From positions 181,977,654 through 182,041,653 of the forward strand of contig JARDYH010000001.1 of assembly GCA_029215795.1 (NCBI GenBank): DNA of 64,000 nt, given 5' to 3'. The notes under the pieces were generated by a model that was given only the letters and a program-made list of their open reading frames with translations, had not been told where the DNA came from and ran no database searches. This DNA comes from Anniella stebbinsi (lineage: Eukaryota; Chordata; Lepidosauria; Squamata; Anniellidae). Below are positions 1 to 12,311 of this stretch, one piece after another; positions within the stretch are counted from its first letter, which is position 1, and each line of letters opens with the position of its first letter. The position numbers and the translations under genes are program-made.

Positions 1-307
1 ATGGAAATGACTGTGAACGACAACCCCAACGCTAGCTGGCTCCAGGTTAGATGTAGTCCATAGCAAACTGCCCTTCGTGGGCCCCATCCTACATCAGTGG
101 TTCCACCTACCTATGCCAATTGGCCCATCAAGTCACTTCCATTGCTACGGACTTAACTAGCAGCAGCAGTAGCTTGGTCTGAGAAGCTGCCCACTATTTC
201 CATTTTGCAAGAATGGCCCAGAGCAATGCTATGTCAAACACACTGTGGACAAATCAAAATAATGGGTAGATTCCCAATTGTAGCTGGTGCAAGATGTTTT
301 GTGCAGC

Positions 308-412
308 GCTTTAAAGGGGGATTAGGCTAATTCATGGAATATAAGGCTATCAGTGCCTACTAATGATGGCTATATATTACCTCCAAGATCAGAGGAAATA
401 TACTTCTGCATT
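308..412 (+). mobile_element. Small CR1-like LINE 3' fragment
   Basis: The stretch reading TATCAGTGCCTACTAATGAT and following bases aligns by eye with the 3' region of the better-preserved copy at about 57.2 kb. It is a decayed 100-bp fragment. Confidence 0.5.
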
Positions 413-949
413 GGTATGAATTGTCACAAAGGAAATAATGAATTTTATGTTCAGTTAAAACATTTGAGAAAACTGCTGTTTTTGTGGATTTGTGAATGCG
501 GGGATGAGATGGACACATTGGTGATTGCAATGGTTAGAAGCAGCACAGAACCCACATGTGTGGCTGCCCAGAGGCAACAGGTTGTACTACGAGACGTATT
601 CTACTTTATATACTTCCTGGTGATGTGTGAGATAGACCGCAAGGATATATTTGCAGCAGTTGGCACGTATACCAACTTCATTGTTCAATGGCAATTCTGA
701 TAGGAGAATTCCAAAGACAAAAGTAGTAATTAAAAAGCCTTACAAGGGAACTTTCAGTTGAAATATTATGAAACACATTTTTTGTGAATAATGGGTGCGT
801 GGTTCTTTCCGTTCTTCTTTGTGGTCTCTTCAGATGCACGCAGGCCTGCAGAGCATCCTTTGTAAGCTTCTAAAGCTTGAACCTACAAATATTGGTGGCA
901 GAGTACAACCAGTAAGCATTATATACATGCCCAAAGGGTGCTTGCTGCC

Positions 950-1240
950 AAATACCCAGTTCACACAAGCACCATGGTTTAAACTAGGCACAATGGCTTG
1001 TTTAAGCCATGGCCTGTGCCAGGCACTATTTGCCTAATTACCCATCCAGGCATGGCTTTTGGGGGAAGCAAGACTCAACCCAAGAACAGGCCATGGCTTA
1101 TTTGAGGCCCTCAAACAAACCATGCCACCTGGGTTCAGACATGCTGAGCCACGCCCAGAGAGTAAATAGGCAAATCATTCCCAGCATGTGCCACAGCTTA
1201 TACAAGCCACCATGGCTTGTTTAAACCACTATGAACATGC
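950..1240. repeat. Short inverted-repeat element (MITE-like)
   Basis: The region begins near GTTCACACAAGCACCATGG and ends near TTTAAACCACTATGAAC, imperfect inverted ends around repeated AAGCCATGGCTTG-type palindromes. Similar motif-rich stretches occur at about 21.77-21.97 kb and 58.79-59.05 kb. The class is not recognised. Confidence 0.35.
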
Positions 1241-2198
1241 AAACTGTCACAGCAAACTGATGAAAAGCATAAGCTACATGCCTGTGTTGTGAAAAAAAAT
1301 CATAGAAGAGATCTGCTTGAATTACCTTATGTATGTCTCTAGGAACAAGCTCTGTCCATTTCCAAACCCCTTGCTCAGGCCACATTGGCACCTGTACAGC
1401 TTATTTGTTTCGTTCACACACCTGCAGAATCTCTTGGTTCTTCCTCAACCTGACAACCACTATGCCTTCATCAATGCCATCATGGTCGGTGCTGTCTCCA
1501 CCTTGGTCCTGCCACCTCTGTGCTCTTCTTCTTTACCTTGTAAATGCTTGAAGGACAAGGGGCAAAAAGGCGAATAAGTTTTTTCACACTAACTCCATGC
1601 TTTTTGTGTAGTTTACTTACTCCTCTACTACATGGCCCTTAGAAGTGACCCCATAACTAGAAACCTCCCCAACCACTTTCCCACAATCCATCTTGAACAA
1701 ATTTCAAGTGCTTTCACTCCTACCCTGACTGCTCCGGGAACAATATTGTATCCCTTCAAGCATCAACTTAAAGGTTCATCATGCTATTTGTGTCTGGTTG
1801 TTTCCAGGCTAATAAGATGCTTGTTACTTGTTTTCCGGTTGTGATTGTTGAGCCTGAATGCTGGAAAAATGGTGGGACCCATGCTCGCCATTCCTTTCTT
1901 TGTATCACTCCCCTTCTAAGTTGGGTGACAGAAGACAGAGCACTTCTGAATGGGACAGATATTCCTACACTTGTCTCCAATGGATCATACTGTTTCCAGC
2001 CGCTTATATGGAGCACCAACGTTCAGGTGAGTATTCTCAAGAGCATGAATGGTCCACATGCCGACTTCTTAATCCCATCCATAAGTTACACTCCGTATCA
2101 TAAACTGCATAGGCCTATGCCAATTTGTCCATTCTGTTCCACACTTGAGAAGTCTTTTAGGCCACCAGTTCTGCTGTCAGACACAGAAACTGAAACTA

Positions 2199-4979
2199 CA
2201 AGTTCAAAAGAATTTGTTGTATTTAAAAAGAGATTTTTTTGAATATAGCAATAGGAACTCAAAGATGCTGGCTAGATCCACACAGTTGGAAAAGGCTAAG
2301 AATATGATAGGGACAATAAAGGATAAGGCAGGGAATAGTTGTAATTTAATGAAAGATAAATTAAATATATTTAAGGATTTTTACAGTGAATTATATACAT
2401 CAGGATCGGGACCGCAAGATAAGATATTGGAATATGTAGAGAGGAATTGGAAAATAAAATTGCAGAAACAGGACAGGGATTATATGGAAGGTTTAGTTAC
2501 GGAAAAAGAGATAGAGGGAGTTATTGATAAATTAAAAGGAGGAAAATCACCGGGGATGGATGGTTTGGGGTCGGAGTATTATAAGCTTTTTAAAGGAATT
2601 TTAGTACCGAGATTAAAGAAATTATTTAATACTATAATAGAAGGGGGGAAGACTCCGCCATCATGGGATCATTCCCTGATTATATTAATTCCGAAACCAG
2701 GTAAGGACCTAACGGATCCCGCATCATATAGACCAATTTCCTTAATAAACCAAGATTCAAAGATTTTTACAGCAATAATGGCAAAAAGAATGGCCACATT
2801 TATTTGTAAATATATTAAAAAAGATCAGTGTGGATTTATTCCGGGTAGGCAAATGTCTAATTTAATGGGAAGAGTATTAAATATAATTAGTATTATAAAA
2901 AAAAGGAATTTAAAAGCAGGCCTGCTAGCATTGGATATATTCAAAGCCTTTGATTGTGTGGAATGGCCAGCACTCAAAACAATATTAAAAACATTTGGGT
3001 TTGGAGATAAATTTATGGGAGTGATGGATAAGTTGTACAAAAATAATAAAGCGGAAATATTGGTTAATGATGGGTTAACACAACAGATTACACTAGCCCG
3101 AGGAACTAGACAGGGATGTCCTCTTTCACCGATCTTATTTGCAATAGTAATAGAAATTTTGGCAAATGTAATAAGGGAAGATGAAAGAGTGAAGGGGATA
3201 GGAAGAAAGGAGAAGATTAAAATGAATATGTTTGCGGACGATACTTTATTGACGGTAGAAGATCCCCTAGGGAGTGCTGAGGTGATTAAGAAACATTTAA
3301 GAGAATTTGGAGAAATTACGGGATTAAAAGTAAATTGGGGGAAGTCAGAAATGATGTTATTTAATTATAATAAGGAAGAGTTGGAAGAAGGTAAGGATAA
3401 GTTGGGTCTTAGACTTAAAAACATAGTACGTTACTTAGGTATTAATATTGATAGAGATTTAGATAGGCTTGAGGAACTTAATTTGGTAGCTTTAAAAAAA
3501 CAAGTAGAGGAGAAATTAGAAGTATATAAGAAATTAAAACATTCTTGGTTCGGTAGAATAGCAATTATTAAAATGAAGATTTTACCTAAGATTAATTTTT
3601 TGTTTAGAATGTTACCAATTAAAATATCAGATGTAGAGTTGAAAAGTTGGCAAAATATAATCAACGCATATTGTAATGGGGATAAGAAAGCTAGGATTAA
3701 TAAAGGGTTATGGTATAAGGCTCAAAAGAAGGGAGGTTTAGGACTTCCAAATATTAAGTATTATTACATAGCTAATCAGTTAAGATATGTTATAAGCTGT
3801 ATTCTAGGGGAGGAAGATTTGGAGTGGTTGGAGACGCAAACTGGGGAAATAGATTATAAATTGAAAAATATTTTCTTTAAAAAAATTCAAAAGAGAGAAT
3901 TAAAGGGACTGGACAACCCTTTGTTAGTAAATATAGTGGAGATCTGGGAGAAATTTAGGGGGAAGTGGATACCAGGAGATTCACCACTTGCCCCAGTGGT
4001 AGTAGTGGAGAATTTCCCAAGAGTATTAAAAGTGGAGATTGAAGCGAGACTGAAAGATAAGGAAATAATTAAGTTAAGAAAGTGGATGGAAAATTTGAAG
4101 GATAATGAGCAAATTAAAGAGCTATTGATAGGTCAAAAATCAGCATGGTTTAAATGTATACAATTAGGGAAATGGACTCAGGAATGGAGATTGAAAAATA
4201 AAAAGTGTAGAAATAATACAAGATTTGAAGATTTAATAGAGTCAAAAGGTAGGAAAGAAGAAAAGGAAATTAAGAAAGGGTTGACTAGTGAGATATATAA
4301 ATTATTGATAGAGGAAGAATTTCAAAATTCACTTAAAGCAATAAAAAAGGTATGGGAAGAGGACGTAAATGGAGAAATTAAGGAATATAACTGGGAGAGG
4401 TTGTGGAACGCAAGAATGTTAAAATTGTTATCGATCAGAATTAAGGAGAATTTTTATAAGGTATTGTGGAGATGGTATCTAACACCGGTTAGATTTCACC
4501 AGATAGACAAAAAAATATCTAAAAAGTGTTGGAGGGGATGCCAGGAGGTTGGAACTTATTACCATATGTGGTGGAGCTGTGAATATGTACAAAAATTTTG
4601 GAAAAGGGTATTTAAAGAAATAAGTGAAATAATTGGAAGTAAAGTGGAACTAAACCCGAAGCTCGCTCTACTAGCAATATGGGATAGAGGGGAAGAGGAC
4701 AAAAATAAGAGAGAATTGATAAACAACCTCCTGACTCCTGTTAGACTAATGATTGCAAAAAATTGGAAAGGACAAGGAAGCTATACAATAGAAGAATGGT
4801 ATAAAGAAATATGGGATATGGCTTTGAATGATATGCTAACCTGTAAAATGAAATTGAAAAGGGGAATGTCCAGTAAAAATGATTTTGGGGAAATATGGAG
4901 CCCCCTATTGGAATATGTCTTAAGATCGGGGAAGGGACAAACACCTTCAAAAGAGTCGATAAATTTCTGGATAGAATAA
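2199..4979 (+). CDS. L1 ORF2 fragment: reverse transcriptase and C-terminal Cys-rich domain
   Basis: About 926 codons are open with no stop. The apparent start at 2145 lies in flanking host DNA, so L1 coding begins at the junction at about 2201. Reverse transcriptase landmarks, in order, are YRPISLINQDSKIF, GFIPGRQ, the motif A aspartate in LDIFKAFD, RQGCPLSP, the catalytic FADD box (3231-3242) and YLGINID. Near the C-terminus there is a Cys/His cluster of the L1 form (CX3CX7HX4C, about 4530-4580). The apurinic endonuclease domain is absent, so this copy cannot act alone. Confidence 0.93.
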   Translation, partial: QVQKNLLYLKRDFFEYSNRNSKMLARSTQLEKAKNMIGTIKDKAGNSCNLMKDKLNIFKDFYSELYTSGSGPQDKILEYVERNWKIKLQKQDRDYMEGLVTEKEIEGVIDKLKGGKSPGMDGLGSEYYKLFKGILVPRLKKLFNTIIEGGKTPPSWDHSLIILIPKPGKDLTDPASYRPISLINQDSKIFTAIMAKRMATFICKYIKKDQCGFIPGRQMSNLMGRVLNIISIIKKRNLKAGLLALDIFKAFDCVEWPALKTILKTFGFGDKFMGVMDKLYKNNKAEILVNDGLTQQITLARGTRQGCPLSPILFAIVIEILANVIREDERVKGIGRKEKIKMNMFADDTLLTVEDPLGSAEVIKKHLREFGEITGLKVNWGKSEMMLFNYNKEELEEGKDKLGLRLKNIVRYLGINIDRDLDRLEELNLVALKKQVEEKLEVYKKLKHSWFGRIAIIKMKILPKINFLFRMLPIKISDVELKSWQNIINAYCNGDKKARINKGLWYKAQKKGGLGLPNIKYYYIANQLRYVISCILGEEDLEWLETQTGEIDYKLKNIFFKKIQKRELKGLDNPLLVNIVEIWEKFRGKWIPGDSPLAPVVVVENFPRVLKVEIEARLKDKEIIKLRKWMENLKDNEQIKELLIGQKSAWFKCIQLGKWTQEWRLKNKKCRNNTRFEDLIESKGRKEEKEIKKGLTSEIYKLLIEEEFQNSLKAIKKVWEEDVNGEIKEYNWERLWNARMLKLLSIRIKENFYKVLWRWYLTPVRFHQIDKKISKKCWRGCQEVGTYYHMWWSCEYVQKFWKRVFKEISEIIGSKVELNPKLALLAIWDRGEEDKNKRELINNLLTPVRLMIAKNWKGQGSYTIEEWYKEIWDMALNDMLTCKMKLKRGMSSKNDFGEIWSPLLEYVLRSGKGQTPSKESINFWIE

Positions 4980-5100
4980 AAGATTAAGAGAAGGTCTCAT
5001 GGAGTGGGGGTGCACGGGGGGGATTGTCGAGGGTTATGTATGTATTTTATGTTATTATTATGTTGAAAATAATAAAATTATTTAAAAAAAAAAAAAAAAA
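2201..5100 (+). mobile_element. 5'-truncated L1 retrotransposon with poly(A) and target duplication
   Basis: The insertion is flanked by a perfect 16-bp direct repeat, AGAAACTGAAACTACA, at 2185-2200 and 5101-5116. It ends in a poly(A) run (5083-5100) just after an AATAAA. The body carries the 3' two-thirds of L1 ORF2, then a short G-rich 3'UTR (4980-5082). The 5'UTR, ORF1 and endonuclease are missing, as in typical target-primed, 5'-truncated insertions. A perfect duplication and uninterrupted frame indicate a recent insertion. Confidence 0.95.
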
Positions 5101-5161
5101 AGAAACTGAAACTACATTAGTAGCTTCCAGGGAACACCTCATCTCTATTTTCCAGACACCT

Positions 5162-5293
5162 GGAGCCTATCTACACACACAGGATGCGACACTTTGAAAA
5201 CGTTTTGAAAACTGTACATGGAGTGTGTCCTGGGCCCCAACAGTTCTCAAAACTGTTATAAACCGTTTTAAAGCAGTCGTGTAGATAGGCTCC
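5162..5293. mobile_element. 132-bp inverted-repeat element (MITE)
   Basis: Perfect 15-bp terminal inverted repeats, GGAGCCTATCTACAC at 5162-5176 and its complement at 5279-5293, enclose palindromic GTTTTGAAAACTG-type sequence. No coding capacity and no clear target duplication. Superfamily unknown. Confidence 0.7.
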
Positions 5294-5461
5294 TTGATTG
5301 TCATTTAGTCAGACTGTTACCACATCCCTCCATGGTAAGAGTAGACAACACGTCGGCTGCATGGAGACTCCTGGCCTCTACTGTCATTCCTACTGCTGTG
5401 TGACACCCAAATAAAAAGTGGTGGTTTGCCTCCCCATTTTGGCAGCAAAACGGGGAGGCAA

Positions 5462-5597
5462 AAAATGTTTTAATGATGCATTTTCTCTTGTTTTAATTTT
5501 TTTTAACTGTTTGTGATTTTGTATTTTACATTGTGTTTCCCGCCTCGATCCGAAGGGAGAGGCGGGTTATAAATAAATATTATTATTATTATTACAT
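5462..5597 (+). mobile_element. L2-like LINE 3' tail with TTA microsatellite
   Basis: A T-rich stretch leads into a GC hairpin, CCCGCCTCGATCCGAAGG then GAGGCGGG, and TATAAATAAATAT, followed by a TTA run. This is the 3' tail form common to many squamate LINEs. Confidence 0.5.
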
Positions 5598-5599
5598 TA

Positions 5600-6678
5600 T
5601 TAAATTGACAGAGGCTTAAAAGGGACAAATTCAGCTGAAAAACAAGCTAAACTTACTTCAGCTGTACTGGTCACCTCTTCTCTCTTGGGGGCGTTTCAGC
5701 CCTTTCAATGTTTTTCCCAATGACCATTCCTATCTATGAAACCACTTCCATTTGTCACTTTAATCTTCTAAAACAGTTTGACTCCAATTAGTTACAATAA
5801 AAATTAAAATGTTGTATAAGGCATTATGTTTAATCATAGTTACAAAATAGTTCCCCTACAGTCTGGGGAACTGGGCAGTGTGGAATACCACTTTCAAGGG
5901 GGGGGGGGGGGTCGAGTGTATGTGTGTGTGTTTTACAATAGCTTGTCTCTAAAAATCTTTTAAGAACATCAGAAGGTCTATTCCTGGACTAAGAGACTAG
6001 CTCAAGAAATGTTGCCTGCCTGAGCCTTGCTGAATCATATACTGGGCAGTATGCAACAGTGTCATTCCACAAACTCAAAAATAGTATTACCAGAGCTCCA
6101 ATAAACCTGTCCGTTGCACAAGCAGTTGGCCATTACATTTGCGTATCCAGTTGCCCAACTGCTTGTGAAAAAGCTGCTTTAGTTGGATTCTTTTCTTGAA
6201 CATAGTTCAGAATCCAGTTTCCAGTAGAGCAACGTCATTTGCGTAAACGGAACGATACGATTGCGTACTGCCCGTTAATTCCCACCTTCATCTATACCCC
6301 CCCCCCTCAGGCTGCCACCTACAGCAGGTTGGTTTACCCTGCAGCAAGACTGCTGGCAAGGTATGGGGATGTTCTTACAGAATCGTGCTGACCTTTGGAG
6401 GACAAAAGGAGGTCTCGTGCACAAGGAAGAAGGAACTGAGAAGGGCCCAAGTGCACATCAAGACCATGCATGGCAGTGGATCTTAGCCAACTGCAGGAAT
6501 TCAGCCGGAACAGCAGTTCAACCATTGCATTAAGGGTACAAAGGGAGCTGCCTATAATCCTCCATTAATAAATAGTCCCAGAGGGTAGGTGTAACCACCA
6601 ATGGCTAAATCTACTTCTTGCCCCAGATGATCACACTCCTCTAGTTCCAATGACACAAACAAACCATGGTTGGACACT
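5600..6678. other. Intergenic, no gene seen
   Basis: AT-rich sequence with scattered stops in all frames and no recognised exon. Apart from the poly(G) tract nothing stands out. Confidence 0.5.
5898..5932. repeat. Poly(G) run and TG repeat
   Basis: Fourteen consecutive G at 5898-5911, followed shortly by (TG)n at about 5920-5932. Confidence 0.9.
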
Positions 6679-6788
6679 CCAACCTAGTGCCCTCTAGAAG
6701 TTTGGACTACAATGCCCAGCATTTCTGACTGTTTGCCATGCTCGCTAGGGAACTGAAATTGAAAACTTCTGGAAGGCATAAGGTTGGG
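6679..6788. mobile_element. hAT-like short inverted-repeat element
   Basis: The left end, CCAACCTAGTGCCCTCTAGA, pairs imperfectly with the right end, TCTGGAAGGCATAAGGTTGG, around TTTGGACTACAATGCCCAGC. This resembles a short non-autonomous element widespread in squamates. The copy is old. Confidence 0.6.
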
Positions 6789-7212
6789 AAAGGCTCCATG
6801 TCTACAAATTCCTTTTTCCACAGCCGGCTTTGTAGTAACCATAGTTTGATCCTGTTTGAACATCACAGCAAATAAGTCATCACTAACCTGAATTTTTTCC
6901 CCCCAGGGAGGCAATTTAGATCAGGAAAACAATGTGGAGGGAAATGGGTTATTCCCTCTTCGGTATGATGTCCAGATCCAAACCAGCTGTTTTGAAGCTA
7001 AAACACTGGGGAGATCAACTGGGGAGATCAACTCACAGATTTTTTGGTATTTTTTTTTTAATCTAGTTTCCCATGAAGCCATGGTTGAAGTAGGTTTCCA
7101 ATTCTGGTTTGAAGGCAAAGTGGCAACCATAGTTGCCCACCGTTCGGATATTATGGCTACTGCAAACCAGGAAATGGAGAAGTATTTTCTGAACTTTAGG
7201 AGGGGGAAAACA

Positions 7213-8045
7213 CGAACATAAGAAGAGCCATTATGGATCAGGCCATAGGTCCATCTAGTCAGCACTCTGTTCACACACGGCCAACCAGCTGTCGCCAGGA
7301 GCCCACAAGCAGGACACTAGGGCAACAGCACCCTCCTCCCGTCCATGTTCCCCAGCAGTGGGTGTATATAGGCTTACTGCCCCTGATGCTGGCTGGAGGT
7401 ACCACAAAGCTATCAGGGCTAGTAGCCATTGATAGCCTTCTCCAGGATTTATCCAACCCCCTTTTAAAACCATCCAAATTGGTGGCCATCATTACATCTT
7501 ATGGTAATGAATTCCATAGTTTAGCTATGCGTACTGTGAATTAGTACTTCCTTTTATGTGTCCTGAATCGCCCACCAATCAGCTTCATGGGATGACCCCA
7601 GGTTCTAGTATGAGGAAGAAAAATGTTTCCCTATCCACATTTTCCACACCATGCATAATTTTGTGCAGCTCTATCATGCCTCAACTTCCTCTCCTTTTTT
7701 CCAAGCTAAACAAACCCAACCTTTAACGTTCCCTCATAAGGGAGATGATCCACCCCGTTGACCCTTTTCAGCACTTTTCCCCAGCTCTACAATATCTTTT
7801 TTAGGTGTGGTGACCAGAACTGTACACAGTATTTTAGGCGTGGTCGCACAATAGATTTGCATAAAGACAGTATGATATTCCTTTCCTAATTATGGCTAAC
7901 ATGGAGTTTGCCTTCTTTACAGTGGCCACGCACTGGGTTGACATTTTCAATGAGCTGTCACCACCAACCCACTGTACCTTCCTGACAACCAAATAACGGT
8001 TTGCTCATGGCTCAACTAGGACAGGGTGTTGGATCAGATTTGCTT
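7213..8045 (-). mobile_element. Decayed CR1-like LINE 3' portion, minus strand
   Basis: It begins at GAACATAAGAAGAGCC, the complement of the 3' end of the plus-strand copy ending near 57465. Reading away from that end, sequence typical of the 3' untranslated and C-terminal RT region follows, with many stops. The far boundary is approximate. Confidence 0.7.
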
Positions 8046-9708
8046 CTTTATCTGTATCCCAGACTGCAGCCCGTAAAATTCAATTCACAGACTTGCACTT
8101 TCATCAACATATCCTCATTCTAAGTTGTTTTCTGTGAAATGGTAGTCTCAGAAAGTTGCAGGAAAGTCCTTTCATGAACTCCCATCTATACCTCTTAAGT
8201 GTTATTATAAATGTCTATGGCAGCCAGTTTTCTAGCTTAGAATTTCCATAAGGAGACTATTCCTTTAACAGTTTTCACTGAACAGCATCTCTGCAAAGCC
8301 TGTGGACAATGTTTAAGTAGTAACGTTTACCAATTGAACAAAGAACCACCAGATAATTAACATGGTTAACTTGTGCAAACCCTGATAAAATGTTGCGGGT
8401 GACTGCACTTCAATAAATATGATGCTATTGGAAGAAGGAAGATTTTCTTTAGAAAAATCTGAATTTTATTATACATACTGTATTATGCTGAAAATATGTA
8501 CTCAAGGACATGAGGTTTTGAATTTACAACTGTACAAAAACAAAATAGATAGAAAACATGGATTGCCTATACTAGATATGCAACATTTTACAAAACAACT
8601 TTGCTTGTTAAAAAAGATTCCCAGAGGCCTCTGGCTTAAATTATTTCTCTAGTCTTTTCCCTCTGTCAGATCTCTCTAAGACAACACAATTCAAGCTATG
8701 GTATCAAAGTACCTTTGATAAGTTTAAGTGTCACTTCAACATGATTCATGGGGGAAAGTAGTAAGGTTGCCAAATACTATTTTCACTGCCAACATCCCAT
8801 TCACCAATATGGCAGGAGTAAAGCTGTTTCCCCCATCCCCAATTTTAGTTAACTTTAGAGTTGTGTTAAAGCTTGGTCAGTATTTTTGAATGGTCAATAT
8901 TATCAACTGTTGATAACTGGAATAATCATTTGAAAAGAAATTCCTTCTTGAAAACTAGAATTTTGTTACAGCCATTCTCATCTGGCCTCTTCCATCAGAT
9001 TCAGACCCAGGTTGAAGTAGTGGAAAAAAGGCTTTGGGTAGAGCATAGCAGCATGAAGATACTTGTTTCATTGCTTTCCTACGGTGCTCCTGTCTATATG
9101 CTTATCAGGCTGGAATAGTCTGCATGTCAACTTAATTAGATCACACATAGTTTGTATTTGTATGCTGTATGTCTTCCCCCCCTTTGGAAAGACTTATTTC
9201 CTCCCTCTCAAAAGTCCTATGCTATTTTGAAAACACAGGTAAACCTTTCTCCCATCTTAAGAAGAATGCCAGGATGTGAGAAAAGTAATACAGGTAAAAA
9301 ACCATGTCATTGGGATCCACCTCAGATGTAATTTAAAAATGTAATAATCATTGATTGGCATCTGGCTACCACAAAATGCACATTGCAGTTTGGGATAATT
9401 GTGTCCTACTAGGTTACCACAGATGTAGGTTTCATATAAACTTCTTTACAGAACAGGATATCCGTACTTCAATTTGTGGCCATGCTACATCTAGTTTCAG
9501 TTCTAACCTTCTTCCCCTTATTTGAATGTGAGAATGTTACAGCAGAAAAGGGAATGTAACCTTTCTTGATAGCCAAGATGTCCAATATTTGCTACCTCAT
9601 GCCTACATTGTAAGCATTCTATCATGTTGAAACTAATATGTGCTTTGCTCTGTCATCTGTAAGCATGTCTGCATGTGCATTTAAATTCATTTCTGCTAAT
9701 GTGTATAA

Positions 9709-9742
<34 letters not shown>

Positions 9743-10924
9743 TATCACACTCACAGTAAGTTCCTGTTATAAGCAGTTCAGACACAAATACCATCAGTAA
9801 ATTCAAGAGAATCTTCAGATTTACTTTGCAAAAAATTCGCACAAGCATTCAAATGCTTACTTTCTCTTCCCCTTTCTGTAACTGTCTGATCACAATTCCC
9901 ATATACAAGGGTCGTGGCCTACAGGACTTTTGGTGCACTGATTTATATCACTTTAATCTTCTCAACCATTTTAAGGAAAACTATAACCTGCAATTTTAAG
10001 CAAAGTTTCCAGATAAAGACTTGCCATTAAGTTTAATGTTTTGCTCTGAGTCAGAAGTGGCCTACAAAATAGCTGAGCATGTTTAAAATTTTTTTTTACC
10101 ATTTTAAAACAATGACATCTCCAGCGATAGTTGCTAAACGTTTAAAAATCATGTCTACTAAACATATGGCCTTCCTATTCTAAGTGAAATTTGGATGCTA
10201 GAAAACTAGTGTAGAGTCTGCATCTGACACACAATTTCTCCCACTTCCAATTTCAAAAATATAGAAAGTATTGAGCCTTCTTAAAAGAACCTGTATGAAA
10301 CACTAGCCAATCTGATCTTTTGGTTTCTTCTGTGATCTCATAAAACCTATTTAGTAAAACCAAACAGATGGTAAAAACAAAAATAAAATAACACCATCGT
10401 GCTCTAATCCTTAAATTACTACTTCATATTCTAACTTTAGCTCTGTGTACAAAGTGTTAAATAGATGTGTGATCTTACAAAGAACCCATTCTGAAACAAT
10501 ACTTTTGCTACTTTTCCCTAATACTTGTTTGGCTGGTGAATAAAAGTTTTGAAACAGAAGTTACAATATAAAAGTTATATAACACTCTCTTGTTGATACT
10601 CCAACACCACCCTTAGGCAGCCAAGTTCAGGGTAAGTAACATCAAATCAAAGCGTACTACATTCTAGAACAGGTATGATATTATCTGTTTAACAAATTGA
10701 GACACACAGCTCAGTTACATCACAATAAAATGTAAGACAGGACTTTTTCTGTCTTTCTAGTTTAAAATTCTCTAAGCGGATTCCCAGATGAGGTACAGTT
10801 TGATAATCAGAAAATGACAAAATCGGTTCAAAGTGATTTGGTGTCCATGGGTACCTTGTTCAGAGTTAAGCATTTGGTTTCTCCTATGCTTTACCATTTT
10901 AAGCCTGGGCCAGCAGCACAAAGT
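8046..10924. other. AT-rich region without a recognised gene; possible 3' end of a neighbour
   Basis: No exon or intact repeat was recognised apart from a CA microsatellite. A plus-strand AATAAA lies at 8412-8417. In human, NSD2 ends tail-to-tail with NELFA, so its 3'UTR could lie here. That is inference from synteny; no NSD2 coding sequence is visible. Confidence 0.3.
9712..9741. repeat. (CA)n microsatellite
   Basis: About 15 CA units, starting after ACATACAC. Confidence 0.95.
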
Positions 10925-12311
10925 TTTATTGTATCCTTGATTGCTGGCGTGATTTCTGTGCTTGTTCTCAACTTCAGCTTAATTATTTTTAAAATATCCT
11001 ACTGTATTTTTTGCACCGCCCAGAAATAACAGAAGGGAGTGTGTGATTCACTCTATTAATCCTGTGCATAAACTATTGGAACTCTCAAATGTTAAGCTCC
11101 CAATGCCTTAGAATGGAAGTTTCCAGGGGCATAGCAATGAGGAAATTGCTCTAGCCTCTTCAACCTCCCCCACTGAAAAGAAAAGCTTTTGAAATAATGC
11201 TGCTGCTAGAAGGGCTTTCAGGTCTCATGAAGCTGCGGGCAAGGTCACTCTCTGGACATATTTTACACCTCTGGGATGACAAACTATCTCTGTGTACGGG
11301 CATATATGGAACTGTGCCATTCCTCTTGGGGAAATTAGGGACGAGTGACCCAATTGCCATTTTGACTCATATTTAACACATTCCAACACGGACACAGGGA
11401 TGACATTCCAGCAAATGTCATCCCATTATTGCATCACAGACATTATTCCACAGGCCAAGTCTTCGGGAGATGTAAAATGTACTAGTTGGACATATGAAGT
11501 GTGGTTGCAACATGAGACAACATGCTTCAACAAACATAAACGAGGTTGGGACTGGCCAATTTAAAGGACCGAGTCATTTTGCAGCATAGCAATCTGATTC
11601 ATTTTGACACCAAAGATGTTTGTATCCAGACAGAAAGCTTAACCTTTTGGTTTCAGGATTACGTATATAGATTTGTGCATACTTGGTATAAATGTAACCC
11701 TTTTCAATGGCAAATGCATGTATGATGTGGTACACACATCAGAGTACTGGGATGGGCTATGGTTCTCTGCCAGTTGGTGGGGGCCCATTTGCCATTCTGC
11801 AGTCTTCTGAAGGCATCCTTCGTTGCTTTAAGGAAGAAACCAGGAATACCCTTCAGGCTCTCACGATGAATGGTCAAACCCCTACAATAGGGACACATGA
11901 CAGATACCACCTGCAGTCAGCTACAGAAGAGAAAAAGAAACTGCACATAAAGCAGTGGCCATTTTTAAACACAGAATCTAGAGACTTGATTCAGCACTGC
12001 TACTGTCAAATCTGCCCTGCTGGAAGGCTCTTTTCTCACGGCATAGGAAGAGAACCCTTTTCTCCTAATGGTGGAAAGGTTTCAGCTCTGAACATTCAAC
12101 ATTCCTGAATCGCTGGAGCTACCCCCAATCCTTTCATAAAACAAGCCCTGCCATTTTCTTCTCTCCTGCTACTTTAGCTGATCACAGCTATTATGCTGGG
12201 TGGTTACAATGAGGTCTACACAGGAATGTGGTTCTGCCTAGTCGACACACAATGTACAAGCTGGCTTATTCTATGGTCCGTTTGGTCTACACTTTTCTGT
12301 GACTGAATGGT
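10925..12311 (-). other. NELFA: Presumed NELFA 3'UTR, to the first AATAAA
   Basis: Downstream of the stop codon on the minus strand, the first canonical AATAAA is at 10930-10925, giving a 3'UTR of about 1.4 kb. No recognisable repeat interrupts it. The transcript end is inference; a non-canonical signal closer to the stop could be used instead. Confidence 0.4.

Noticed and set aside
353..700. 115-codon plus-strand open frame near the window start
   Set aside because: It begins inside a CR1-like fragment and shows no domain or splice context.
1781..2242. 153-codon open frame running into the L1
   Set aside because: No homology recognised; it ends at the L1 insertion and looks like chance.
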